Source of the DNA: Actinomycetes bacterium
Lineage (GTDB): Bacteria; Actinomycetota; Acidimicrobiia; Acidimicrobiales; RAAP-2
Reading direction: 5' to 3'
DNA: 64,000 bases
NCBI GenBank assembly: GCA_021791145.1
Contig: JAJYXE010000046.1
Coordinates: 1 to 64,000 of the forward strand
The translations under genes and the position numbers were made by a program. Of the stretch, positions 25,005-32,005 are shown in pieces. Within the stretch, counting starts at the first letter, position 1. Each line of letters starts with the position of its first letter. The notes beneath the pieces were generated by a model. That model saw only the letters and a list, made by a program, of their open reading frames with translations, did no database searches and was not told where the DNA came from.

Positions 25005-26576
25005 ATGATGGAGCTCGAGGTCGCCGAGACGGTGCCCGAAGGTGCTGTGGCCATCGGTGTCCCGGTCATCGCCGGTGCGACAGGCGGCGGTGGGGGCGAT
25101 CCTGCGCCGCTCGAGTGGCTCGTCGGTGTCGGCGAGGTTGCCGGGTCGAAGGCCGACGTGGTCCGGCTGCTGCTCCCAGATGCGCCTGACGAAGCTTGGC
25201 TGCGTCGCGAAGGCTTCGCCGCCGCCAAAGGGTCAGCGCTCTCCCTGCGCGGAGCCTCCGGGCCGCCCGCCGTCGTGCTGCTCGGGCTCGGTGAGCGGGC
25301 GGGCGTCGGGCGTGAGCAGTGGCGACTCGCGGCCGCAGCGCTCGTCCGCGCGGCGGGGAAGGGGAGGGGCTCGGCGGCGATCGTCCTTCCTGGCGATCCT
25401 CCAGGGGGAGACGCGGCGTCCGTGGGTGCCGCGATCGCAGAAGGTGCTGTGCTCGCGAGCTACAGCTTCGACTCGTACAGGACGGCGCCCCACGCTGAGC
25501 GCGTCGACCACCTCGTCCTCGTCGGCCCCGGCGACTACGCCCGAGGGCTTCGGCAGGGGGCCGCAGCCGCGGCCGCGGCGGTGTTCGCGCGTGATCTGAT
25601 CAACACCCCTCCGAGCGACATGACGCCACGCGAACTGGCAGTGCGCGTGCAGGAGCACTTGTCCGCGCTCGCCGGGACGACGGTGGAGGTCTGGGACGAA
25701 GACAGGATCGCCGCCGAGCGCCTCGGCGGGCTCCTCGCGGTCGCGCGAGGTTCAGGAGAGCCGCCTCGGCTCGTGCGAGCGAGCTACACGCCGGCAGGCG
25801 GGGATGGCGGCGATGGGAGCGACGTCCCTCACGTCGTGCTCGTGGGCAAGGGGATCACCTTCGACTCGGGGGGTCTCTCGCTCAAGCCGGCCGAGGGGAT
25901 GATGACGATGAAGACGGACATGAGTGGGGCAGCCATCGTGCTCGCAGTCGTCTCAGCGTGCGCGAGCTTGGAGGTGCCGGTGAAGGTGACCGCGATCGCG
26001 CCGATGACCGAGAACATGCCCGGCGGGCGTGCGCAGAAGCCAGGTGACGTGTTGACCGCGCGCAACGGCGCCACGGTGGAGGTGCTGAACACCGACGCCG
26101 AGGGGCGCCTCGTCCTCGCCGACGGGCTGTCGCTCGCCGCCGAGCTCTCGCCGGACGTGATCATCGACGTGGCGACCCTCACCGGGGCACAGGTGGTGGC
26201 GCTCGGCAAGGGGATCGCCGCGCTGCTCGGGAACGACCCTGCGCTCATGGAGTCCCTCCAGGCGGCCGGCGAGCGCGCTGGCGAGCGGTTGTGGCCGCTG
26301 CCGCTGCCGGACGACTACCGTGAGCACATCGACTCGGAGGTCGCCGACATGAAGAACATCGGCAGACCACGCGAAGCGGGGACGATCGCAGCGGCGATGC
26401 TCCTCGCGCGCTTCGTCGACAGCACCCCGTGGGCGCACCTGGACATCGCCGGGCCGGCGCGCTCGGAGGAGAGCGCCGGGTACCTCTCGAAGGGAGCGAC
26501 CGCGTTCGGGGTCCGCGCGCTCTTGGACTTCCTCGTGCACTATCAGGACTTCCAGGGCGCGCGCACCACGCCGTAG
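25005..26576 (+). CDS. pepA: Leucyl aminopeptidase (M17 family)
   Basis: 523-residue metalloaminopeptidase that removes N-terminal residues from peptides; usually a cytoplasmic hexamer. The C-terminal catalytic domain carries metal ligands and catalytic Lys in VGKGITFDSGGLSLKP, MKTDMSGAA, and NTDAEGRLVLADGL with its Arg. The N-terminal macro-like domain (1-180) is diverged. ATG at 25005 is chosen over GTG at 24999 because AAGGAGGAG lies 5-6 bases upstream. That ribosome site is formed by the last unit of the preceding repeat array. Confidence 0.95.
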   Translation: MMELEVAETVPEGAVAIGVPVIAGATGGGGGDPAPLEWLVGVGEVAGSKADVVRLLLPDAPDEAWLRREGFAAAKGSALSLRGASGPPAVVLLGLGERAGVGREQWRLAAAALVRAAGKGRGSAAIVLPGDPPGGDAASVGAAIAEGAVLASYSFDSYRTAPHAERVDHLVLVGPGDYARGLRQGAAAAAAAVFARDLINTPPSDMTPRELAVRVQEHLSALAGTTVEVWDEDRIAAERLGGLLAVARGSGEPPRLVRASYTPAGGDGGDGSDVPHVVLVGKGITFDSGGLSLKPAEGMMTMKTDMSGAAIVLAVVSACASLEVPVKVTAIAPMTENMPGGRAQKPGDVLTARNGATVEVLNTDAEGRLVLADGLSLAAELSPDVIIDVATLTGAQVVALGKGIAALLGNDPALMESLQAAGERAGERLWPLPLPDDYREHIDSEVADMKNIGRPREAGTIAAAMLLARFVDSTPWAHLDIAGPARSEESAGYLSKGATAFGVRALLDFLVHYQDFQGARTTP

Positions 26577-26867
26577 CGCCGGCGCTCAGAGCACCGCTCT
26601 GGGCACCGATGGGGCGCCTGTGTTGCGAGGCGGCCGCGAGCGCGACGAGCGATCCGGGCGACCGCAGCTCCAGGGGTTCCCTCGGACTGATCGGGTGGAA
26701 GACTGATCGGGTGGAACGCCGGTGCAAGACGGCGTGCTCGACGTCTTGGGTGTGCGGAAGGAAGGTCCGATGAGGTCTTCCGTCTGCGTGCCGGTGGTGC
26801 CCCGTCGTGGTTTCGCGCAAGGCTAGTGTGGCGGACGACGAGTAGCTCAGGGTCTGCCACGCATCCT
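26577..26867. other. Intergenic region between pepA and tRNA-Thr
   Basis: No convincing gene. A direct repeat CTGATCGGGTGGAA occurs twice at about 26687-26715. An AGTAGCTCAGG stretch near 26851 resembles a tRNA D-arm but has no partner arms. Confidence 0.5.
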
Positions 26868-26945
26868 GCGCCCGTAGCTCAGAACGGTTAGAGCACCGGA
26901 CTTGTAATCCGGAGGTCGCCGGTTCAAGTCCGGCCGGGCGTTCCA
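26868..26945 (+). tRNA. tRNA-Thr (anticodon UGU)
   Basis: Cloverleaf read by eye: acceptor GCGCCCG pairs with CGGGCGT, with one G-U at the first pair. The D-arm has TAGCTCAG, the anticodon stem CCGGA/TCCGG encloses CTTGTAA (anticodon TGT), and the T-arm is GCCGGTTCAAGTCCGGC. Discriminator T is followed by an encoded CCA at 26943-26945. An insertion element starts two bases after CCA and its target duplication covers the discriminator and CCA. Confidence 0.96.
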
Positions 26946-26947
26946 AA
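26942..26947. repeat. Left target-site duplication TCCAAA
   Basis: TCCAAA at 26942-26947 is repeated at 30003-30008, flanking the insertion element. It includes the tRNA-Thr discriminator base and CCA end. Confidence 0.85.
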
Positions 26948-26997
26948 GAGGTCTTCACGTTTTACGTGGGGACCACTTCACGTTTGGGCCCGACGTC
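26948..26997. repeat. Left terminal inverted repeat with a 23-base internal duplication
   Basis: GAGGTCTTCACGTTT (26948-26962) is followed by a 23-base segment ending in a second CTTCACGTTT (26976-26985) and then GGGCCCGACGTC. Removing the 23-base segment makes the left end match the right end nearly base for base over 27 positions. Confidence 0.8.
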
Positions 26998-27118
26998 ATC
27001 GTGCTGGACGGCTGTGACACGCCCGTAGGGGTCGATGGATCTCACGGACGCGAGACAGGTCGTCCGTCGGGCGCGCTGATGCGCCCGGTGAGCACGTTCC
27101 CGCGGAAAGGCGCGGCGA

Positions 27119-28624
27119 CTACGGGGACGAGCCGCTCGACGCGCCTGCCAGCTGGGCCAAGGTGGTGCGCCTGCGCCGGCGGGTGCGCGGTGGCCGTCCC
27201 GAAGCCGCCCGACGCCGGTCGTCTTCTTGGTGCGCCACGAAGGCGTCAGCGACCGCGAGGTTGCGCACGACGAGGGCGCAGGCGACAAACAGGCTCATCG
27301 GCACGAGGCCCATCACCCGGCACCAGCCCCGGGCGACGTCGATCGTCGCGGGGTCCTTGATCCGGGCGTTCGAGCGCTCGGCGGCCGAGCGCCTCGCATA
27401 GGAGCGTCGCCAAGGCTTGGACAGGTAGTCGTGGCGCTGGGCGGTCTTCGCGTTGACCGATGGTGCGACGGTGATGGTGACCTGGGTGCAGCACGACGGG
27501 GCGTCCTCGGGTGGAAAGAGGATCTCGGGGCGCTCCAAGGACGCGGTCATCGAGGCCTCCCGCCGCGGGCAGCGGAGCTTCCCCGCCAGAGCCGGGCACA
27601 TCACCCGGTGGTAGCCGTCTGCGTCGTCTCCGCTGATGCGCCCGAGCTTGTAGCGGCTGAGCTCGGCCACCTTGTGGTCGTGTGCCGACACCTCTTGTTC
27701 GCTCGCGCCACGTGCAAGCGGCGACAGGTCGAAGAGCGCCTTGGGCGTGGCGGGGCAGTAGAGGTTCCCGTCGAAGCAGATCGCACCCTCGTGGGTTCCC
27801 TGCATGCCGCGGTCGTGGGGGTGCAGGTCCATCACGAGGCTCGCACCGGCTGCGCGAAGCGCGAGCGCGAAGTGCTCGGGGACCCGGTGCGCGTACCCCG
27901 AGTCGGCCACCACGTCACCGAGGGGGATGCCTGCTCGTGGCATCGCCACCATGACGCCGACCATTTCGGGCACCGGGTCGTGGTCGCAGCCGACGAGGTT
28001 CATCCGGCGCACGAGCTCTGCGACGCTTCCTTCGCCCTCGTCGTGCACCATGGTCGAAAGCGACAGGTAGTAGCCGAAGAACAGCTCGTCCTTCTCGCCC
28101 GGCCCCCCGCCCTTTCTATGCCCCCAGGCAGCCTCCTTGTCGGCGTAGGTGCCTGTGGGCTTCTTGTGGCGGGTGGAGAAGGACTCGACGTCGGTCCAGT
28201 CGACCGCCAAAGAGCGCGACGCGTCTTTCATCGTGCCGGGCACCGAGGCCTCGACGAGCGCGTCGAGGACACCTTGGAGCGCCTCGGTCGCGGCGCCGTC
28301 GGGCGTCTCCTTTGCGAGCGCGCTGACGAGGAGGTGAAAGGTGCGTTCCACCTGACGATACGTGAGCGTGTGCGGGCGGCCGTGCCAGTCGACCACCACC
28401 CCGAGGCGCAGACGATCGGCCTCTTCCAAAGAGCAGAGCGCCGTGTGCACGCGCGTCAAGTGTGCGGGCCGTCCGTCGCAAAGGGCCACGAGCATCCCGA
28501 GGAGCAGCGTGCGGACGCAGAGCTGGCGGGGACGGACCCCCAAAGAAAGGAGCTCTTCGATGCGGGGGGCGATCCCCGAGGCGTCGACGACGGCTTCTGC
28601 GCGCCCGAGGTCGGCGCTCACCAC
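27119..28624 (-). CDS. DDE-type transposase of the insertion element
   Basis: 501 residues from GTG at 28624. Candidate catalytic acids are Asp145 in VDWTDVESFS, Asp241 in VVADSGYAHR, and Glu416 in RSAAERSNARIKD, the usual RNase H-fold order and spacing with an inserted segment containing Cys-rich patches (RCPRREAS, SCCTQV). The C-terminus is very basic. The start overlaps the recombinase-like stop (GTGGTGA), so the pair is translationally coupled. The open frame continues upstream to 29200 but that part is antisense-like and not conserved. Family assignment beyond DDE transposase is not certain. Confidence 0.8.
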   Translation of the reverse strand: MVSADLGRAEAVVDASGIAPRIEELLSLGVRPRQLCVRTLLLGMLVALCDGRPAHLTRVHTALCSLEEADRLRLGVVVDWHGRPHTLTYRQVERTFHLLVSALAKETPDGAATEALQGVLDALVEASVPGTMKDASRSLAVDWTDVESFSTRHKKPTGTYADKEAAWGHRKGGGPGEKDELFFGYYLSLSTMVHDEGEGSVAELVRRMNLVGCDHDPVPEMVGVMVAMPRAGIPLGDVVADSGYAHRVPEHFALALRAAGASLVMDLHPHDRGMQGTHEGAICFDGNLYCPATPKALFDLSPLARGASEQEVSAHDHKVAELSRYKLGRISGDDADGYHRVMCPALAGKLRCPRREASMTASLERPEILFPPEDAPSCCTQVTITVAPSVNAKTAQRHDYLSKPWRRSYARRSAAERSNARIKDPATIDVARGWCRVMGLVPMSLFVACALVVRNLAVADAFVAHQEDDRRRAASGRPPRTRRRRRTTLAQLAGASSGSSP

Positions 28625-29511
28625 CTGGCTCCGAGAAGCGCCACCGCGTCGTGTTCGTCTGGGGAGACGAGATGGGCCACGAGGTCCCCAAGACGCTGGG
28701 AGCAGGTGATGCCGGCCGCGTCCATGAACGCTTTGAGCCCGATCGTCTCGGCCACGGCCACGAGCCAGGTGGCCCGCAGGCGAGCGATCTCGAGCCGTGG
28801 CAGATCCCGCCCGCCAGAAAGCGACGCGGTGAGCGGGGTGGTCACGTTGCGTCGGCTGACAGATGTGCCGCCGATCAAAAGGCTGCCGCCGGCGAAGCGG
28901 GCGGCCGAGTGGAGCCGGTCGTGATAGTTCGACAGCACCGGCACGGCCCGGGGTCTGCGGCCTGCTCGCACCAAGACCACCACCCCGCCCGAGCGCCAGA
29001 CGACGTCGGCGCCGGTCACGGCCTTGAGGTCGCAGCCCACGAGCCCCGCCCCCGCACCAAGGCAGACGAGCGCCGAGGTGCGCATGCGCCGGGCCTCGGT
29101 CGGCTGGGCGTCCGCCAGGGAGAGGTAACCGGCGATCTCGGCTTTCGAGTAGGGCGCCTTGGCGCGCTCGCGGCCGAGCCACAGCGGCGGCGGGGCGCAC
29201 TCGAGCGCCCGGGCCATCGCCCGCAGGTTGGACCGCACCGTGCGGCGCGTCGGCGCCGACAGCTTGGACACCGAAGGCGCACAGCAGCGCTCGACCACAG
29301 AAGGACGGAGCGCCACGGTGGCAGTGAGCTCGAGGCCGATCGACTCGCAGAACGCCCCGAGCCGGGAGGCGGCGAACAGGTAGGCCTTGGCCCGGTTCGG
29401 AGTCGGCGGCCCGGCAGCTGCGGTCAGCCCCTTGGCGAAGTCGGCCGCAGCCAAAGACACCGTGTGCGAGCTGAAGCCCTCGATCAGTGCCGCCACCTCC
29501 GTCGATAGCAC
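28618..29511 (-). CDS. Tyrosine-recombinase-like protein lacking catalytic residues
   Basis: About 297 residues from GTG at 29511 (GTG at 29496 is an alternative). The layout is that of a phage-type integrase: an N-terminal helical part (TPNRAKAYLFAASRLGAFCE), then a C-terminal region in which RRMRTSALVCLGAGAGLVGCDLKAVTGADV occupies the place of the first catalytic box. That box normally reads GLR; here it reads GLV. The later LEIARLRATWLVAVAE segment resembles the HxLR box without the His, and no obvious nucleophilic Tyr follows. It is therefore probably an inactive, regulatory or accessory partner of the transposase. The family link is by fold pattern only. Confidence 0.6.
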   Translation of the reverse strand: MLSTEVAALIEGFSSHTVSLAAADFAKGLTAAAGPPTPNRAKAYLFAASRLGAFCESIGLELTATVALRPSVVERCCAPSVSKLSAPTRRTVRSNLRAMARALECAPPPLWLGRERAKAPYSKAEIAGYLSLADAQPTEARRMRTSALVCLGAGAGLVGCDLKAVTGADVVWRSGGVVVLVRAGRRPRAVPVLSNYHDRLHSAARFAGGSLLIGGTSVSRRNVTTPLTASLSGGRDLPRLEIARLRATWLVAVAETIGLKAFMDAAGITCSQRLGDLVAHLVSPDEHDAVALLGARW

Positions 29512-29536
29512 ACCGTATATATACTGTGTGCTATCG
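29503..29536. promoter_or_regulatory. Perfect 11-base palindrome with AT-rich centre between divergent element genes
   Basis: CGATAGCACAC (29503-29513), 12-base centre CGTATATATACT, then GTGTGCTATCG (29526-29536). TATATA/TATACT in the centre can act as -10 in both directions. The GTG start of the recombinase-like gene lies inside the left arm. It probably serves as bidirectional promoter and operator for an element-encoded regulator. Confidence 0.7.
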
Positions 29537-29548
29537 GACCGGTGGGGG

Positions 29549-29911
29549 ATGCTCGTGGGAAGGTGGAGCGTGGCGGTCAGCCCGAGGCAGCGAAAAGAGC
29601 AGGCTCGCATCGCCACGGCCCTCGGGGAGATGGGCTTCGTCCTCCCCGGCAGCCTCACCGAGCGGTACTTTTCGTGCACTCATGCCGGCTGCCACTGTCA
29701 CGCCGACCCCCCGGTCCTCCACGGCCCCTACCTCCAGTGGAGCCGAAAGGTCGCAGGAAGGACCACGAGCCGCACGCTCAGCCCCGAACAGGCCGCCGAG
29801 TACCAAGAGTGGTTCGACAACGAGCGGCGCCTGCGCGCACTCGTGCACGAGCTCGAGGAACTCAGCCTGTCGGTCATAGACGCCGATCCCCGTACTCCCC
29901 GGCGGCGCTGA
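29549..29911 (+). CDS. DUF6788 family protein
   Basis: 120 residues from ATG at 29549, preceded by GGTGGGGG. The sequence LGEMGFVLPGSLTERYFSCTHAGCHCHADPPVLHGPYLQWSRKV followed by LSPEQAAEYQEWFDNERRLRALVHELEELS matches my recollection of DUF6788, a small protein family found with transposase/integrase pairs in actinobacteria. The CxxxGCxC cluster with a nearby His may bind a metal. Its role in transposition is unknown; DNA or RNA recognition of element ends is one possibility. Divergent from the recombinase-like gene across the palindrome. Confidence 0.72.
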   Translation: MLVGRWSVAVSPRQRKEQARIATALGEMGFVLPGSLTERYFSCTHAGCHCHADPPVLHGPYLQWSRKVAGRTTSRTLSPEQAAEYQEWFDNERRLRALVHELEELSLSVIDADPRTPRRR

Positions 29912-29974
29912 TCCTCCGGGTGTGGGGAACGGCGGATTATCCCGTGGGTGAGCTTCCGATCAGGCCGCAGAAGG

Positions 29975-30002
29975 CCACGTCAGGCCCAAACGTGAAGACC
30001 TC
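29975..30002. repeat. Right terminal inverted repeat of the insertion element
   Basis: Read inward on the minus strand it begins GAGGTCTTCACGTTTGGGCC and continues TGACGTGG. It matches the left end once the 23-base duplication there is removed. Confidence 0.85.
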
Positions 30003-30425
30003 TCCAAAGAATCCAGCTCAGGAGCACCGTCCGGGCCTCGTGAGCCCCGGACACGGAAGTTGGGTAAAAGAACTGTTCACACAGCTGCCATTCACCGCCG
30101 GTGGTCCACCCCCGTCCTCGAAGCCCTGCTCGGTGAAGTGCAGGGTCAGGGCGTTCTCCGTGACGGCTGCGGATGACCGCTTCGTCGAAGCCGTCGGGGG
30201 TATCGGGGCGTAGACGACGTTGAGGTGCCCCTTGTGGGAGCACGACGAGACGGACCTGGTGTTGTCGTCGACGTCGGCGGAGGACTGGCGTGCGACGTGC
30301 ACCCCTGCGAGCTCTCCGCGGTCCCGTCGGCGGCTCGAGACGATGTGCATCGGGCAGTGGCCAGGGCATCGGAGCCGTCTTCGAGCGTGCGCTGACCTGG
30401 CAGCACCCCGAGCCGCCAGGGTCGA
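30003..30425. other. Non-coding or decayed region after the insertion element
   Basis: The right target duplication TCCAAA (30003-30008) is followed by a GTCCGGG...CCCGGAC hairpin at 30029-30052 that was probably the tRNA-Thr terminator before the insertion. A minus-strand open frame (about 30018-30350) contains SHKGHLNVVYAPIPP and ENALTLHFTEQGF, which could be a gene remnant, but I recognise no family and codon use is not convincing. Confidence 0.45.
30029..30052 (+). terminator. Hairpin displaced from the tRNA-Thr gene
   Basis: GTCCGGG (30029-30035) pairs with CCCGGAC (30046-30052) around a 10-base loop. No T-tract follows. Without the element this hairpin would lie about 26 bases after the tRNA CCA end. 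Confidence 0.5.
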
Positions 30426-30458
30426 GCATCAACGCATCACAACGATTGATGCTATGAT
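30426..30458 (+). promoter_or_regulatory. vapBC promoter with inverted-repeat operator
   Basis: GCATCAA (30426-30432) and TTGATGC (30446-30452) form a perfect 7-base inverted repeat with 13-base spacer. Directly after it TATGAT (30453-30458) is a good -10, six bases before the GTG start, so the mRNA is likely leaderless and autorepressed by the VapBC complex. Confidence 0.65.
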
Positions 30459-30464
30459 GCTTCC

Positions 30465-30719
30465 GTGCGGACGACGGTCACCCTCGACCCGGACACCGCG
30501 CAACTCGTGCGCCGACGGATGGACGAGCGCGGCGTCTCGTTCAAGCAGGCGCTCAACGACGCCCTGCGCGAGGCCCTCGGTTCGCGGGCCGGGCGCTCCC
30601 CGTTCCGCACGCCCGTCTACGACCTCGGGTCGCCTGCAGTCAACCTCGACCGTGCGCTCCAGCTCGCAGCGGAGATCGAAGACGAGGAGCTCGTGCGAAA
30701 GCAGCGGGCGGGCAACTGA
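30465..30719 (+). CDS. vapB: Antitoxin of a type II toxin-antitoxin pair (VapB-like)
   Basis: 84 residues. The N-terminus RTTVTLDPDTAQLVRRRMDERGVSFKQALNDALREAL has the pattern of a ribbon-helix-helix DNA-binding antitoxin. The C-terminal half (SPFRTPVYDLGSP, LDRALQLAAEIEDEELVRKQ) is the toxin-binding tail. It starts with GTG at 30465 just after a TATGAT -10 and ends 7 bases before the PIN toxin. The upstream inverted repeat is the probable operator. Family naming follows the partner. Confidence 0.88.
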   Translation: MRTTVTLDPDTAQLVRRRMDERGVSFKQALNDALREALGSRAGRSPFRTPVYDLGSPAVNLDRALQLAAEIEDEELVRKQRAGN

Positions 30720-30726
30720 GCGGCGC

Positions 30727-31158
30727 GTGGACCTCGTCGACGCCAACGTGCTCCTCTGTGCGGTCAACCGGTCCGACCCGAGGCATGAGCGCGCCCGCGA
30801 CTGGCTCGATGACCAGCTGTCGGGCGGAACCGCCGTCGGCTTCGCGTGGATCGTCCTCCTGGCGTTCCTGCGGCTGTCCACCAGGGTGGGCCTCTTCCCG
30901 CGACCGCTCGCCACGGCCGACGCCCTCGACATCGTCCGTGCGTGGCTCGCGCAGCCACCGGCCGTCGTGGTCCATGAGACCTCGGACCATCTCGAGGTGC
31001 TCGCAGACCTACTAGGCCCGATCGGCGCCGGCGGCAACCTGGTCACCGACGCCCACCTCGCCGCGCTCGCCGTCGAGCACCGTGCCGGGGTCGTCACCTT
31101 CGACTCGGACTTCGCACGCTTCCCGGGCGTCCGCTGGTCCCCGCCCGGTTCGGTCTGA
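30727..31158 (+). CDS. vapC: PIN-domain ribonuclease toxin (VapC family)
   Basis: 143 residues. PIN-domain acidic residues are visible: Asp in VDLVDANVLLCAV near the N-terminus, a mid-domain acid in the helices after WIVLLAFLRL, Asp in NLVTDAHLAALAVEH, and Asp in VVTFDSDFARFPG. VapC toxins cleave specific RNAs, often tRNA or rRNA, when the antitoxin is lost. GTG at 30727 lies 7 bases after the antitoxin stop. It lies close to tRNA-Thr and the insertion element, in keeping with an accessory patch. Confidence 0.9.
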   Translation: MDLVDANVLLCAVNRSDPRHERARDWLDDQLSGGTAVGFAWIVLLAFLRLSTRVGLFPRPLATADALDIVRAWLAQPPAVVVHETSDHLEVLADLLGPIGAGGNLVTDAHLAALAVEHRAGVVTFDSDFARFPGVRWSPPGSV

Positions 31159-31455
31159 CGGCTCAACCCATCGCCGCGTCGGGTCGCTGGCGGCGCTCGG
31201 CGGCTCCCCAGGCAACCGGCCCGAGACGTGACGCTGCACCTCATGGCTGCCGATCTCGTGAGCGGGGGCCTGCCTCGTGCCTGGCCGCGTTGAGCCGCAC
31301 TTCTCCCGGTCACGCTCGCCAGATGGGTGGCGATCGCCGACTGACACCGACCGCACCGGGGCTCCGGTGCCGGCCAGGTCTCCTCGATGATGAGCAATGG
31401 GAAAGCGATGGGAAGAGGTCAGCGTGGGTGGCACGTCATCTGCGTGCGTGCCACG
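31159..31455. other. Intergenic region between vapC and arsR
   Basis: 297 bases with convergent genes on both sides. I see no gene, RNA or strong terminator in it. Confidence 0.5.
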
Positions 31456-31812
31456 TCAGCAGCAGTCGGGGTCCAAGGCCCGCACGAGTGCGCCGAGCGC
31501 AACGCGGTCTGCGGCGTAGTAGGTGCTCGCGCCTTGGCGGGTCGCTACGAGCAGCCCCGCCCGACTGAGCTGTCCAAGATGATGGCTGACCGTGGCGTCG
31601 GTGAGGTGCAGCTCGCGGGCAAGATCGACGTTGCGGACACCGCCGGAGCCCGACGCGAGCACGAAGGAGAGCAGCTTGATCCGAACGGGGTCGGCGAGGG
31701 CCTTGAGCCTGAGGGCGACCTCGAGCGCATCGGCGTCGCTCACCACCCCCGCAGCGACTGGCGGGCAGCACAGCGCGCCGGACAGCTCGATGGCCGGCAG
31801 CGACTTCGGCAT
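31456..31812 (-). CDS. arsR: ArsR-family arsenic-type metalloregulator
   Basis: 118-residue winged-helix repressor. The DNA-reading helix is in VDLARELHLTDATVSHHLGQLSRAGLL. Cys pairs occur at the N-terminus (ELSGALCCPPV) and the extreme C-terminus (DPDCC), a distribution like actinobacterial As(III) sensors that place Cys pairs outside the canonical helix; metal binding by these is inference. It is divergent from arsM and both promoters overlap one palindrome (GACATATGTC), so autorepression and arsM repression relieved by arsenite are expected. The GATACT -10 is 6 bases before its ATG, indicating a leaderless mRNA. Confidence 0.9.
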   Translation of the reverse strand: MPKSLPAIELSGALCCPPVAAGVVSDADALEVALRLKALADPVRIKLLSFVLASGSGGVRNVDLARELHLTDATVSHHLGQLSRAGLLVATRQGASTYYAADRVALGALVRALDPDCC

Positions 31813-31818
31813 GCGTCC

Positions 31819-31862
31819 AGTATCGCACTGCCCTTGACATATGTCGAGGAACTAGCTACTGT
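31819..31862. promoter_or_regulatory. Divergent arsR/arsM promoters sharing one operator
   Basis: Plus strand: TTGACA (31834-31839), 17-base spacer, TACTGT (31857-31862). Minus strand: TCGACA (31847-31842), 17-base spacer, GATACT (31824-31819). The perfect palindrome GACATATGTC (31836-31845) overlaps both -35 boxes, so one ArsR dimer could block both promoters. Confidence 0.8.
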
Positions 31863-31912
31863 GCACCTAGACATTCATCTCGGCATCTCGGCATCTCGGT
31901 AAGGAGATCACC

Positions 31913-32005
31913 ATGTCGCGCGTGCAGCCGGCCTCCGGACCGATGAGGAGACCGGTGAGGAGAAGGACACCAACTGCCATGCCCGCCAGGACAGGTTCTA
32001 GGTGA
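31913..32005 (+). CDS. Possible leader peptide upstream of arsM
   Basis: 30-codon frame starting ATG at 31913 with a good Shine-Dalgarno (AAGGAG, 7 bases upstream). It encodes a short basic peptide (MSRVQPASGPMRRPVRRR...). Its TGA overlaps the GTG start of arsM (GTGA), so ribosomes finishing it could restart on arsM. I know no homologue. It may instead be a decayed N-terminus or a chance frame; the strong ribosome site and exact overlap argue for translation. Confidence 0.4.
   Translation: MSRVQPASGPMRRPVRRRTPTAMPARTGSR

Larger units (their letters stand above)
26948..30002. mobile_element. Insertion element of 3.06 kb with DDE transposase, recombinase-like protein and DUF6788 protein
   Basis: Bounded by inverted repeats starting GAGGTCTTCACGTTT at both ends and flanked by the 6-base direct duplication TCCAAA, so both ends are defined. 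It carries three genes: a DDE-type transposase and a tyrosine-recombinase-like protein overlapping on the minus strand, and a divergent DUF6788 protein on the plus strand, with a palindromic promoter region between. From memory, such three-protein modules recur in actinobacterial elements; a database search would settle the family name. The insertion lies immediately 3' of tRNA-Thr and leaves the tRNA intact. Confidence 0.85.

Noticed and set aside
26851..26867. tRNA-like AGTAGCTCAGG fragment
   Set aside because: No acceptor, anticodon or T arms can be formed; probably chance or a tiny remnant.
30018..30350. Minus-strand 110-codon frame as a gene
   Set aside because: No family recognised, no ribosome site, and overlapping frames of similar length exist; left as a possible remnant only.
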